Below, one piece after another: positions 43,281-50,912 of a stretch of 64,000 nt of DNA; position 1 is the stretch's first letter; each line of letters opens with the position of its first letter. The translations under genes and the position numbers were made by a program. The notes beneath the pieces are model-generated. The model ran no database searches. It saw nothing but the letters and a program-made list of their open reading frames with translations, and had not been told where the DNA came from. Source of the DNA: JAFDZW01 sp964404255 (GTDB lineage Bacteria > Bacteroidota > Ignavibacteria > Palsa-1295); assembly GCA_964404255.1 (NCBI GenBank), contig CAYOJJ010000016.1, positions 12,725 through 76,724 on the forward strand. The letters run 5' to 3'.

Positions 43281-43344
43281 CTGTTCCTGAGCGCGCTACA
43301 TAGGTACTCTCACTCGCTTCGTGGAGTACTATGCCGAACGAAAA

Positions 43345-43374
43345 AAAAGCCGGGGTCTCTATGCCCCGGCTTTT
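43345..43374 (+). terminator. Intrinsic terminator 1 after the T9SS cargo operon
   Basis: GCCGGGG/CCCCGGC stem with A-run before and TTTT after; 65 bp past the stop. Confidence 0.85.
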
Positions 43375-43390
43375 GATTTTGTGCAAACGA

Positions 43391-43420
43391 AAAAGCCGGA
43401 GTTCTCACGCTCCGGCTTTT
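43391..43420 (+). terminator. Intrinsic terminator 2 (tandem)
   Basis: AAAAGCCGGAG...CTCCGGCTTTT stem with flanking A and T runs, so usable in both directions. It separates cargo from the leftward repressor operon. Confidence 0.85.
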
Positions 43421-43488
43421 CTTTTACCCTGTATCCCTTCGGTTGTTGGTATCCCTATATCTGACAGGTGGTGTGTATGCTTAGTTGA

Positions 43489-43929
43489 TTATCTTTCTCC
43501 TGTATGATTGAGATGGAACACGTGGGTAATTTCTATTAGTTCTTTTATTTCACTACTCCTAAGGCGCAGCGTGGGGTACTGCTTATTTTCAGGGACAAGA
43601 ACATACTGGTTACCAATAATCCACACGCGGCGGATCAACTCCCGGTTGTCATCTAAGCGAACAATACAGAGTGCTCCGTTATCGGGGGAACTGGTAGAAC
43701 TGCCAGTCACAGTATCGCCGTCGTCTATCGAGGGGGACATAGAATCGTCGGTTGCCCGAACACGCGGCACGTTCGGAACAACGGCGGCAAAACAGAGAAT
43801 GAGTTTTGCCAGTACAGGCGGTTCGTTAGTTTCGGCCTTCATTCCGCTTACAAGAACCGTCGAAAGAACGAGCGGAGCCGTTATCCATTTGCGCTGTATC
43901 ATATTTGCAGTGGAGTACACTTCAACCAT
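43489..43929 (-). CDS. S24/LexA-like peptidase domain protein lacking a DNA-binding domain
   Basis: A 146-aa protein. The second half is an S24 peptidase fold: VRATDDSMSPSIDDGDTV with the usual nucleophile Ser63, then GALCIVRLDDNRELIRRVWIIGNQYVLVPEN. At the position of the general-base Lys there is Arg100 (LIRRV instead of V-K-R-L). The N-terminal ~50 residues have no helix-turn-helix and are hydrophobic. It follows the repressor gene by 32 bp in the same minus-strand unit. It may modulate the repressor. Whether it cleaves anything is doubtful given Lys to Arg. Confidence 0.65.
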   Translation of the reverse strand: MVEVYSTANMIQRKWITAPLVLSTVLVSGMKAETNEPPVLAKLILCFAAVVPNVPRVRATDDSMSPSIDDGDTVTGSSTSSPDNGALCIVRLDDNRELIRRVWIIGNQYVLVPENKQYPTLRLRSSEIKELIEITHVFHLNHTGER

Positions 43930-43961
43930 CTATTGTAAAGAACTCTTGAAGCCGCAAAAAG

Positions 43962-44621
43962 TTACGTAAACTTTCGGTCGGTCTCGATCACCCTACCAAT
44001 AAATAATACTTCATCGCGCGTTACCGTATGCGAACGCGCTTCCGGTTGCACCGGTACTACTCTATAGGTATTGTTTTTTGCCTTAAATACTTGAGCCAGT
44101 TCATACACCGAAGAGCCGGTTGTATAAAAGGCATGAAGTTTTTCGTTCTCAAAATCCTGTAGCGGAGCGACGATCAACACGTCGCCGTCTTTAGCTTCAG
44201 GCAGATACCCCGAACCATGAACCCGGAAGCCAAATATATTGGGATACACCAAGTTCGTAGTAAAGGTCTCGTTAATGATAAGCTCGGCAGGAATGCCGTT
44301 CGGAAATCCTTCGGGCGGAACGGAATCCACCACAGGGATTTGTAATAATGGAAAGTCTTCTTTCATTTTTTCCAGGTCTCGTTTTCCAGTGATGATGTAC
44401 CCTACATCTATAGTAGGATAAGAATTAATAAACTTTTGAAAGAACAGAATCGGCGGCTCTGCTCTACCGGCTAAATACGCCCGTAATGTTTCCGGTGGCA
44501 TTGCAAGCGAACGAGCCAACGTAGTAGGTCTTACGGCTAATCCTTTTATTTGCTCCCTTAAGCGAATCCCCATTTCTTTACGAAGATTCTTAACCGTTTC
44601 CTTCTTTTGATCTATTTCCAT
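43962..44621 (-). CDS. CI-like prophage repressor with a degenerate S24 catalytic site
   Basis: A 219-aa protein with an N-terminal helix-turn-helix (RPTTLARSLAMPPETLRAYLAGRAEPP, residues ~31-57) and a C-terminal S24-type domain (FRVHGSGYLPEAKDGDVLIV). In the G-D-S-M-x-P box the nucleophile Ser is replaced by Gly (~residue 138), and the downstream Lys position reads Ala (YELAQVF). Autocleavage as in LexA/CI therefore looks impossible. It is transcribed away from the early operon, with three GGTCA-N5-TGACC operators between. It maintains lysogeny by inference. Induction would need another route. Confidence 0.8.
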   Translation of the reverse strand: MEIDQKKETVKNLRKEMGIRLREQIKGLAVRPTTLARSLAMPPETLRAYLAGRAEPPILFFQKFINSYPTIDVGYIITGKRDLEKMKEDFPLLQIPVVDSVPPEGFPNGIPAELIINETFTTNLVYPNIFGFRVHGSGYLPEAKDGDVLIVAPLQDFENEKLHAFYTTGSSVYELAQVFKAKNNTYRVVPVQPEARSHTVTRDEVLFIGRVIETDRKFT

Positions 44622-44692
44622 TGCATTTTATTACAGTAAAATTATTAAATAGGTTTCATTTTGAACATATTTTAGATAAAAATACATTTATC

Positions 44693-44802
44693 GGTCAATT
44701 ATTGACCTTTTTCTTGAAACTCAGTTGGCTTATTTGGTGTATAGTATAGTGATTATGCGGTCAGATTTTGACCGCAACAAATCAAAAGGTCAACTACTGA
44801 CC
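44693..44802. promoter_or_regulatory. Early operator array: three GGTCA-N5-TGACC sites
   Basis: GGTCAATTATTGACC (44693-44707), GGTCAGATTTTGACC (44759-44773) and GGTCAACTACTGACC (44788-44802) are identical in both half-sites. They lie between the divergent repressor and early genes, as in other temperate phages. Centres are 66 and 29 bp apart. A TTGAAA...TATAGT promoter-like pair lies between sites 1 and 2 (about 44714-44746). Confidence 0.85.
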
Positions 44803-44821
44803 GGTAAATAAAATGCAATTT

Positions 44822-44842
44822 GGACACCGGTGTCCGTTTTTT
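44822..44842 (+). terminator. Palindrome plus T-run in the early leader (attenuator-like)
   Basis: The exact 14-bp palindrome GGACACCGGTGTCC is followed by G and six T, 29 bp before the first early gene. As RNA it forms a 5-bp stem with a CCGG loop. It might reduce read-through into the transposase operon, or be an operator for another protein. Confidence 0.55.
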
Positions 44843-44870
44843 CCCGGTAACTTATTAAAAATCATACACC

Positions 44871-45722
44871 ATGAAGCAGAAAAAGCTAACGGTTACACAA
44901 AAAAAGGCTCTTTGGAGCGAGTTAAAACTGGCATTACAACTCTCGGATCGGCAGTATGAGTGTAGTCTGCTCATTAAATGTGTAGTCTGCTACGAGACGA
45001 AGCGGCACAAATTATTCCTATTGGAAAACATTACGTGGAATACCTTTATAAAGGGCTTCAATTTCTCAGATCGTACCCTACGCCGCTACCTTGCCGCCGC
45101 CGAACTTATAGAGTTGTGGGTAAGCGAACACTACCCGGGTAGGGATTACCTGAGTGCTACCGATGTAGAAGACTTTGTCGAAGAGCGCAATCGTAACGGC
45201 TATTCGAGCGACATCAAAACCTTATTAAAAGAACGGCAGATCTCGAATTCCATCCTTCGCCATTTGAACGGTGAAATAACCATGAAGCCGACCGAGTTCA
45301 CCGCCGCGATGACTCCGCCAACAATAGAAGTTGCACCGAAGGTAATTACTACCGAAACGAACTCCAAAGCGAAAGGAACTCAATTCCCGGTACATGAAAA
45401 GATACTGGCGGCGGGATATACCTATGAACCCAAGACCGGAAAATACTACGACGAGGAGACCAACGAACTTTCTACCGAAGCCTACTCGGAGTTCGTCGAT
45501 AAATCGCAGGGATTAAAAATTTTCGATGAAGCGGAAAAAATCGTTAGCGATTTTGAAGCAGAGCTACAACAACTCGAATCGTTTCGAAAAGACTTTTTAG
45601 CCTATTCGAAAACGCACCGCTCCCCGGCAGACAAACGAACCATCGCCGAACGTCACAAAGCCATAGAAGAAAAAACCATTGCTCTGGTACATAGAGTCTC
45701 TACGATGCTTAACCCTAAATAA
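44871..45722 (+). CDS. Early phage protein, unknown (possible DNA-binding/regulatory)
   Basis: A 283-aa protein, the first gene of the rightward early operon. The N-terminal half is helical and basic, with FSDRTLRRYLAAAELIELW and SSDIKTLLKERQISNSILRHL reading like helix-turn-helix segments. A middle Pro/Thr-rich linker is followed by TYEPKTGKYYDEETNELSTEAYSEFV, and the C terminus is a coiled coil (EAEKIVSDFEAELQQLESFRKDFLAY). It occupies the place of Ner or early regulators in Mu-like phages. No family recognised. Confidence 0.55.
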   Translation: MKQKKLTVTQKKALWSELKLALQLSDRQYECSLLIKCVVCYETKRHKLFLLENITWNTFIKGFNFSDRTLRRYLAAAELIELWVSEHYPGRDYLSATDVEDFVEERNRNGYSSDIKTLLKERQISNSILRHLNGEITMKPTEFTAAMTPPTIEVAPKVITTETNSKAKGTQFPVHEKILAAGYTYEPKTGKYYDEETNELSTEAYSEFVDKSQGLKIFDEAEKIVSDFEAELQQLESFRKDFLAYSKTHRSPADKRTIAERHKAIEEKTIALVHRVSTMLNPK

Positions 45723-45751
45723 TTTTTCACTATACCAATACGTACATATTC

Positions 45752-46558
45752 ATGCTACTTCAATTAGTAAAAAGTCAAACGACCACTCTTAACCGGGTCA
45801 AGCGCGGATTATGGCGGCGCGAAATCGTTGCTATGCTCGGCCATGAACCGCAAGGAAAAACTATTCTCAGTGCCTATATAACCGGGGAGAATTCTTCGGG
45901 GGGACGTGACCGCAAGTCTATACTACCGCGACCCGACCGCAAAGAATACGAACTCGATGTTATGGAAGGCGTTGCCATAACGCAACTATGGGATAAGATT
46001 ACCCCGGAGAAACTGCAACGGCAGATTCTTCAATACTTCGGGGAAGCCTATGGGAACGACCCCTTACTGGTTATGAACCGCCGCTACAATAAACTGATGC
46101 TCGATTTAGAGGCGGCAAAAATTATGCCCGTAATGGTGGTCGATGCCGTAGAACTTATGCCGGTACGCGGACTACGGATAATAAAAAAGATCGCTCAATG
46201 GTATTACCGGGGACAGCATTTAGGAATTGCCGTCTTACTCTCCGGTAACATCTGCAAACAGAAACGTGACCTTGCCGATTTTTGGCTCCATACCACCGAA
46301 GTAAAAGTAGGCAGAGTACTTGCCGACGAAGTCAGGGACTTAATTGGATTTGTGGCCCCCGGATATAGAAGACATTTTACCGAAGCCGCCCTTGCCAAAC
46401 TTGCGGAAATACGGAGTACCGCCGAAATGAAAAAGATCATCCGCGAAGCGGTTTCCTATTGGGAAGAACGAAGCGATGAAAAACATATCGATGCCCCGAT
46501 TATTCGTAAGGCTGTCGCTCAAATTGCTCACACCACTCAACTACGAAAGGCCGCTTAA
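45752..46558 (+). CDS. MuB/TniB-like AAA+ ATPase, transposition target protein
   Basis: A 268-aa protein with a Walker A GHEPQGKT (residues 30-37) and a Walker B strand PVMVVDAVEL (Asp131). The usual catalytic Glu right after the Asp is Ala, with a Glu two residues later. A sensor-like stretch AVLLSGN follows. The helical end (AALAKLAEIRSTAEMKKIIREAVSYWEERSDEKHIDAPIIRKAVAQ) fits the lid of this family. It lies directly upstream of the transposase, in the B-then-A order of TniB/TniA-type relatives rather than Mu's A-then-B. Likely binds target DNA and activates the transposase. Confidence 0.72.
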   Translation: MLLQLVKSQTTTLNRVKRGLWRREIVAMLGHEPQGKTILSAYITGENSSGGRDRKSILPRPDRKEYELDVMEGVAITQLWDKITPEKLQRQILQYFGEAYGNDPLLVMNRRYNKLMLDLEAAKIMPVMVVDAVELMPVRGLRIIKKIAQWYYRGQHLGIAVLLSGNICKQKRDLADFWLHTTEVKVGRVLADEVRDLIGFVAPGYRRHFTEAALAKLAEIRSTAEMKKIIREAVSYWEERSDEKHIDAPIIRKAVAQIAHTTQLRKAA

Positions 46559-48097
46559 ATGGAACGAATGAAACCGACCCCCATTCATTTAGCGGACATC
46601 CGGCAGAATTGGAACGATGCCGCTACTGCACAAGAACGGAAAGCCATTATTCTTTCGGCGTGTGCTACCTTCGATTGTGCCTATAGTACTATGACCCGAA
46701 AGTTAGGACTTAATGCCCGTAAACGAAGTCTCAGTAAAGCAGAAGCCGAACGTAAAACACAACACGAAGACTATGCCCGGAAAGTCTTTGCCTTCCGATA
46801 TAAGGCGGACTACGGACAAAAATCGTTTACCATTAAACAAGCCTATGACTGCCTTGTCGACGACGGTCAAGTCCCGGCAGAGATTCCCTTAAAAACGATT
46901 TACAATTCCGCTTGGCAGATCGGACTCATTAACGAATATGCTTCGATAAGCGGAAAGTTTTCCGGGCCGCGCGCTCCGTTGAAACTGGTACTTATAGATT
47001 ATTCTAAAAGCGATTACTTCCGCTTAAAAAAAGATCGGGTGGTAATGGAACGACCGGCAGTAAAGAAAAAGGAACAGCCCCGCCTTATGATTGCCGCCGC
47101 CGTGGATTACTACTCCCGCGTCTGTTGGTGTAAGTATTATACCGTTAGCGGAGAAAGTGCGGAGTTCGTTCGTAACGTGTTACTCGATGTCTTTGATGGA
47201 AAACAGAACATGGATTACACGACCGGAGAGTTCTACGGTACGGCTAAACTGCTACAGGGAATCCCGAAAGCAATTTATGTTGACCGTGGCTCCGGCAATA
47301 AAGATAACCGGGAAATACAAAGCGGTCTCGCCCGGCTACAGGTACACCGTATTCTTGGAATGAACGAACGGGACTCGCTCGGACGTACCACCAACCGGAG
47401 TAATAAAAAGGCGCGCGGGGTCATAGAAAAATTCATCGGGGACTTTAAGCGAAACTTCGAAGGAAGGATTTGGGGAAGGATGCAACTCGGTAACGAGCCG
47501 GAAACATTCTCACTTTCCGAGTTGAACGAGCGGGTATTGGAATACTGCAAAGAAGTGAACTCCAAACCGCACCCCGTTATTGCACAGACCGACCGGTGGT
47601 CGCTCTTTGCTCCGGTAGTAGATTCGCTACGCTTCCCGCCTTCGAATGCAAAGATGTTCTTCGGTGGTTGGCTACCGCGCGTTGTACAGCACCGTTTAAT
47701 AATGGGCCGCTCAAAACAGGAATGGTTCGTTGCTCCGCAAGCCATATACAATGGGGCTACCGTCGACGTCCTGTTGGTTGGTTCGGAAGCCTTCCTCTTT
47801 CTTAATAACCAACTCCTAAAACTACGGCCACAACCCGGTTCACGGGATAACCGTCGGGCGGTGGAATCGCTAACGACTTCCTACTATGATACGGAATTGA
47901 AAGAACGGTTAGCCGATGAACTGGCCGAACAAAGCGACGACCAAATAACACTTCGTTCACTTGGCGACGATTTTGCCGACGATGTTGCCGAGTTCATCGA
48001 ACGGCCCCGAACGGTTACCGAGATCAAAGAACGCGCTTCCTATTTCATAACCGCTAAACGAAATCAAAAGAGAAAGGGGAATATAATTAGACTTTAG
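46559..48097 (+). CDS. DDE transposase (MuA/TniA/TnsB-like)
   Basis: A 512-aa protein whose ATG follows the upstream TAA immediately. An N-terminal helical DNA-binding part (residues ~1-135, with FTIKQAYDCLVDDGQVP..IPLKTIYNSAWQIGL) precedes the rve-type core: KLVLIDYSK (Asp147), KAIYVDRGSGN (Asp242) and KARGVIEKFIGDFKRNFE (Glu290). A Mu-type beta-barrel region follows (FVAPQAIYNGATVDVLLVGSEAFLFLNNQLLKL). The C terminus is acidic then basic and may contact the ATPase. It should bind the TTCTTGC-type sites at both prophage ends. The operon ends in a long-loop terminator. Confidence 0.88.
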   Translation: MERMKPTPIHLADIRQNWNDAATAQERKAIILSACATFDCAYSTMTRKLGLNARKRSLSKAEAERKTQHEDYARKVFAFRYKADYGQKSFTIKQAYDCLVDDGQVPAEIPLKTIYNSAWQIGLINEYASISGKFSGPRAPLKLVLIDYSKSDYFRLKKDRVVMERPAVKKKEQPRLMIAAAVDYYSRVCWCKYYTVSGESAEFVRNVLLDVFDGKQNMDYTTGEFYGTAKLLQGIPKAIYVDRGSGNKDNREIQSGLARLQVHRILGMNERDSLGRTTNRSNKKARGVIEKFIGDFKRNFEGRIWGRMQLGNEPETFSLSELNERVLEYCKEVNSKPHPVIAQTDRWSLFAPVVDSLRFPPSNAKMFFGGWLPRVVQHRLIMGRSKQEWFVAPQAIYNGATVDVLLVGSEAFLFLNNQLLKLRPQPGSRDNRRAVESLTTSYYDTELKERLADELAEQSDDQITLRSLGDDFADDVAEFIERPRTVTEIKERASYFITAKRNQKRKGNIIRL

Positions 48098-48129
48098 GTT
48101 TGCATTCAACATTCGGGTTGGAGGGAATA

Positions 48130-48186
48130 CGGCTCCGGTGTCACAAACAAAGAACCACTTCACTCACCGCCGGAGCCGCTTTTTTA
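48130..48186 (+). terminator. Terminator of the early/transposase operon
   Basis: CGGCTCCGG (48130-48138) pairs with CCGGAGCCG (48170-48178) and is followed by C and a T-run. The loop is unusually long (~31 nt). It starts 33 bp after the transposase stop. Confidence 0.75.
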
Positions 48187-48189
48187 ATA

Positions 48190-48238
48190 GGGCGAATGGT
48201 CTGATAAATAACAACAGGTTCGATTCCTGTTGCGCCCT
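48190..48238 (+). ncRNA. tRNA-minihelix-like element (acceptor stem + T-arm only)
   Basis: GGGCGAA (48190-48196) pairs with TGCGCCC (48231-48237), with one A-G mismatch. ACAGG-TTCGATT-CCTGT (48214-48230) is a canonical T-arm with the universal TTCRANY loop. U is in the discriminator position; CTC follows instead of CCA. Only 17 nt (48197-48213) link the acceptor and T-arm, so D and anticodon arms are absent. It is 49 nt where a tRNA needs about 73. It could be a deleted tRNA gene, a tRNA mimic made by the phage, or a structured 5' leader for the zinc-ribbon operon. Expression is not shown. Confidence 0.55.
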
Positions 48239-48300
48239 CTGATACTCCCCACGACACCGGTCTCACGGAACCGGCTCTCTTTCACTTACTAAGGTCTCTT

Positions 48301-48666
48301 ATGTTGCAATCCCATAACCATAAGGGAAGCGGCAAAGACCGCACCCCCTACAAAAAAACCGACCTGGCCTATCGCTACGCCTTTTGTCCTAACTGTAAAT
48401 CGCAAGGCGGAATTAAAACTGTAATGTCGCACCGAACACCGACCGGTCGGTGCCGCTCCCGGTTGTGTGTTTACTGCCACTACTGCTTTGAAACGAATAT
48501 AGCATTGCCGCTACAGTGCCCGGGCTGTAAGACGCATGACAACTACGAAGTACTAAATACCCGGAATACCCGCGAAGGAGTCTCCCGGGTGTACCGGTGT
48601 AGGAACTGCCAGTTCACCGTTAAGACCTTTGAAGGTTTTCCCGATCCGGGTAAGGCGGACGCATAG
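48301..48666 (+). CDS. Small two-zinc-ribbon protein
   Basis: A 121-aa protein with two zinc-ribbon units: Cys29-x2-Cys32 with Cys59-x2-Cys62 (or 56/59), and Cys73-x2-Cys76 with Cys100-x2-Cys103. The second ribbon resembles the transposase/NrdR/TFIIS class (LQCPGCKTHDNYEVL...VYRCRNCQFTVKTF). Basic and His-rich N terminus. It heads a short operon with the MuF-like gene. It may be a transcription or translation regulator of late genes, in the position where Mu-like phages keep small zinc proteins. Role inferred only. Confidence 0.6.
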   Translation: MLQSHNHKGSGKDRTPYKKTDLAYRYAFCPNCKSQGGIKTVMSHRTPTGRCRSRLCVYCHYCFETNIALPLQCPGCKTHDNYEVLNTRNTREGVSRVYRCRNCQFTVKTFEGFPDPGKADA

Positions 48667-48671
48667 CCGGT

Positions 48672-49574
48672 ATGCTCTCCCAACAATTACTCCTTCGTTC
48701 GCTCCGCGACCCGTTCTACCCCGGGAGCGAATTTGAGAAACTACACTCTACGCTACAAAGCGCGTGGAGTGATCGTATTAGCTCCGCTTCCGATGAAGTG
48801 CTCCGTCGCGTTACTGCTTCCGGCCATACGCCGCAAGCGAGCGACATCGGGGTCGTGCTTACCATTTATCGTAACCATGTAAGCGGCGAATCTTTTAAGA
48901 GGTTGCTTCGCTCCGGGATTTCTTCGGCAATCGGCGGAGCCTATCAACAAGGCAAACGCGAAGTAAACGCGGAAGCCTACGAACAATTAAAAAGTGTCCG
49001 CAAAGACGAATTCAACATTCAGGTTATCGATGGTCTCTCCGAAGCCGGAGCTATAGCGCAACTCTCCGATCAAATAGTAATAGCCGGGGGAGAATTTTGG
49101 GATAATCAGCTACAGGATTCGATCCGTGACGAAATGAAAAGTTGGTTCGACGGCGAACTTACCCGCGACGAACTCTCTGGCAAACTCAAGAAGCTAATTA
49201 ACAAACGGTTACGAAGCGATAAGCAAGACACGCTTGGGGATTCTTATTTTGATCGGTTAGCTCACAACTCAATAGTTAAGACCCGCGCGGTTTCAAAGTT
49301 TGCCCGGGCGAAGGAGCTGAATGCGAAAGGGTATAAACTTATTAACCCGCTCGATGACCGTACCAGTCATATTTGTAGGACACTGGTCGAACGTGGTACA
49401 ATCTATACGCTCGAAGCAGCGCAACCGATTGTAAAAGATTTACTCACGGCCCGAAGCAGTGAAGAACTAAAAGCTACACAACCCTTCTGGCAAAGTCCCG
49501 ATGAGAGCCGAACCCCATTCCCGCCGCTACATTGGGGGGATTGTCGAACCATAATAAGAATCATTTTCATTTAA
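48672..49574 (+). CDS. Phage head morphogenesis protein, MuF/SPP1 gp7-like
   Basis: A 300-aa protein. The C-terminal domain carries the MuF signature: ELNAKGYKLINPLDDRTSHICRTLVERGTIYTL ... PFPPLHWGDCRTIIRII, with the paired Cys and the final P-x-H-x-x-C-R. The N-terminal part is helical. In Mu-like phages this gene follows the portal. Here it is ~14.6 kb away from the portal, beyond the transposase. Minor capsid/DNA-ejection role by family. Confidence 0.82.
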   Translation: MLSQQLLLRSLRDPFYPGSEFEKLHSTLQSAWSDRISSASDEVLRRVTASGHTPQASDIGVVLTIYRNHVSGESFKRLLRSGISSAIGGAYQQGKREVNAEAYEQLKSVRKDEFNIQVIDGLSEAGAIAQLSDQIVIAGGEFWDNQLQDSIRDEMKSWFDGELTRDELSGKLKKLINKRLRSDKQDTLGDSYFDRLAHNSIVKTRAVSKFARAKELNAKGYKLINPLDDRTSHICRTLVERGTIYTLEAAQPIVKDLLTARSSEELKATQPFWQSPDESRTPFPPLHWGDCRTIIRIIFI

Positions 49575-49835
49575 GGGAACAGGGCGCGTTTCTTTATGGT
49601 TGGTACGCTCACTATGAGATATACGCTACCTCGTTATAATACCTTCAAAGTGTCTCTGTGCAAGAAGTAAGACATTTAGTTGTAAACTCCTTAGGTTTAG
49701 GTTAATAAGTAGCAAAATCTCTTTCGCCCAATCAAATACTCGAACCTTGCTAATATTTGATCGAATTTTCTGAGAGTCCCCGGGAAATTACAAGTGCGAG
49801 CTAACTCATTTATTTCATTAATAGTAAATACTATT

Positions 49836-50099
49836 ATGACTATTACGTTTAGAAAAAACCAAATCAGACCCCACCAGATGATTCCGGATTTTCTGCACGC
49901 GATTTCCATTTCAATCGTAGCAGGAATTACACTGTATGATACTCTTTCATTTCGGTACGAACCTTCCGACGGTTCTACCTTTATGACAGTCGAATACAAC
50001 AACGAGATGGAAGCCAGCGAAACGGGTGCAGCAATTTACGCCTCTTTATTGGGGCTGTTGCAACCCCGTGGTTTCGAGTATGTTAGCTCGATAAGCTAA
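49836..50099 (+). CDS. Small phage protein, unknown
   Basis: An 87-aa product starting MTITFRKNQIRPHQMIPDF and ending in a region that reads like a compact alpha/beta fold (FRYEPSDGSTFMTVEYNNEMEASETGAAIYASLLGLLQPRGFEYV). I prefer this plus-strand frame to the overlapping minus-strand frame at 49697-49909 because a strong terminator starts 4 bp after its stop. The 260-bp gap before it (49575-49835) shows nothing I can name. Confidence 0.5.
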   Translation: MTITFRKNQIRPHQMIPDFLHAISISIVAGITLYDTLSFRYEPSDGSTFMTVEYNNEMEASETGAAIYASLLGLLQPRGFEYVSSIS

Positions 50100-50102
50100 T
50101 CA

Positions 50103-50130
50103 AAAAGCCCTCGAAGTTCGAGGGCTTTTC
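50103..50130. terminator. Bidirectional terminator
   Basis: AAAGCCCTCGAA/TTCGAGGGCTTTT stem with A-run and T-run on either side, between convergent genes. Confidence 0.9.
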
Positions 50131-50132
50131 TT

Positions 50133-50912
50133 TTAGTAGTTGCATATCAATAATTCATGTTTAATTTTGCGGGTCTGGTTAAGTGTGTAAGCAATTGGTT
50201 TCGTTTGCTCGATTCGAAAGTCTTTGTATAGCTCCCGGGTAAACGGCGAATCGTCGTAGCTAAGTAAGAACTTACCTTTCAAGGTAGAGAGACAGTTATA
50301 TAACTCAATATGCTGTTCCGTTGTGAAGTTATGTTCGTAATAATCGCTTTTCCCGGCAGTCATAGTATAGGGCGGGTCGCAGTAAAAGAATGCTCCTTCG
50401 TGATCGTAATTTTTTAGTAACCGTTCGAAAGAGAGATGTTCAATATGGGTATTTCGTAAGCGGTCACTAAGGGCCATTAAAATCTCATAAGTCAACGCGG
50501 CCCGGGGTGGCTTCACTTTGCTAAAAGCAAACCCGCTATTCATCCTACCCCCAAACGCATTTTTAAGTACATAGAAATAGTACACTGCACGTTCAAGGTC
50601 GGAAACCGAGTAAGGATTAGTGCGAAGTATAGCCCGCAATCGTTGGAATTCTACCCGGGCGTGAGGCACTAAACACCGTAACTTTTCATAAAAAGCGTCG
50701 GGATTGCTTTGTATTTGCCGATAGAGATTTACTAACAGATCGTTTATGTCGTTTAGTACTTCTGTTTCCGAAGGTTCTTTTCCTAAATATACCCACGCGG
50801 CACCGGCAAAGGCTTCAACGTAACAGGTGTGAGGGGGAATTTTGGTTAGTATTTCGTCGCGGAGTAAGCGTTTGCTTCCTACCCATGTCAAGGGAGACCG
50901 TAATTTGTTCAT
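50133..50912 (-). CDS. Dam-type (D12 class) N6-adenine DNA methyltransferase
   Basis: A 259-aa protein with LRSPLTWVGSKRLLRDEI (motif X region), YVEAFAGAAWVYL (motif I, SAM binding), NDINDLLVNLYR, and FFYCDPPYT (motif IV DPPY, residues 178-182). All key motifs are present and the length is normal. It lies next to the right prophage end on the opposite strand. Likely protects phage DNA from host restriction or marks it. The target sequence (GATC is usual for the class) is not provable from here. Confidence 0.88.
   Translation of the reverse strand: MNKLRSPLTWVGSKRLLRDEILTKIPPHTCYVEAFAGAAWVYLGKEPSETEVLNDINDLLVNLYRQIQSNPDAFYEKLRCLVPHARVEFQRLRAILRTNPYSVSDLERAVYYFYVLKNAFGGRMNSGFAFSKVKPPRAALTYEILMALSDRLRNTHIEHLSFERLLKNYDHEGAFFYCDPPYTMTAGKSDYYEHNFTTEQHIELYNCLSTLKGKFLLSYDDSPFTRELYKDFRIEQTKPIAYTLNQTRKIKHELLICNY

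Noticed and set aside
49697..50002. Minus-strand membrane protein (ATG possible at 49909) overlapping 49836-50099
   Set aside because: It has a hydrophobic stretch and could be real. However, the terminator at 50103 fits the plus-strand gene, and the minus frame begins with TTG and has no terminator or context.
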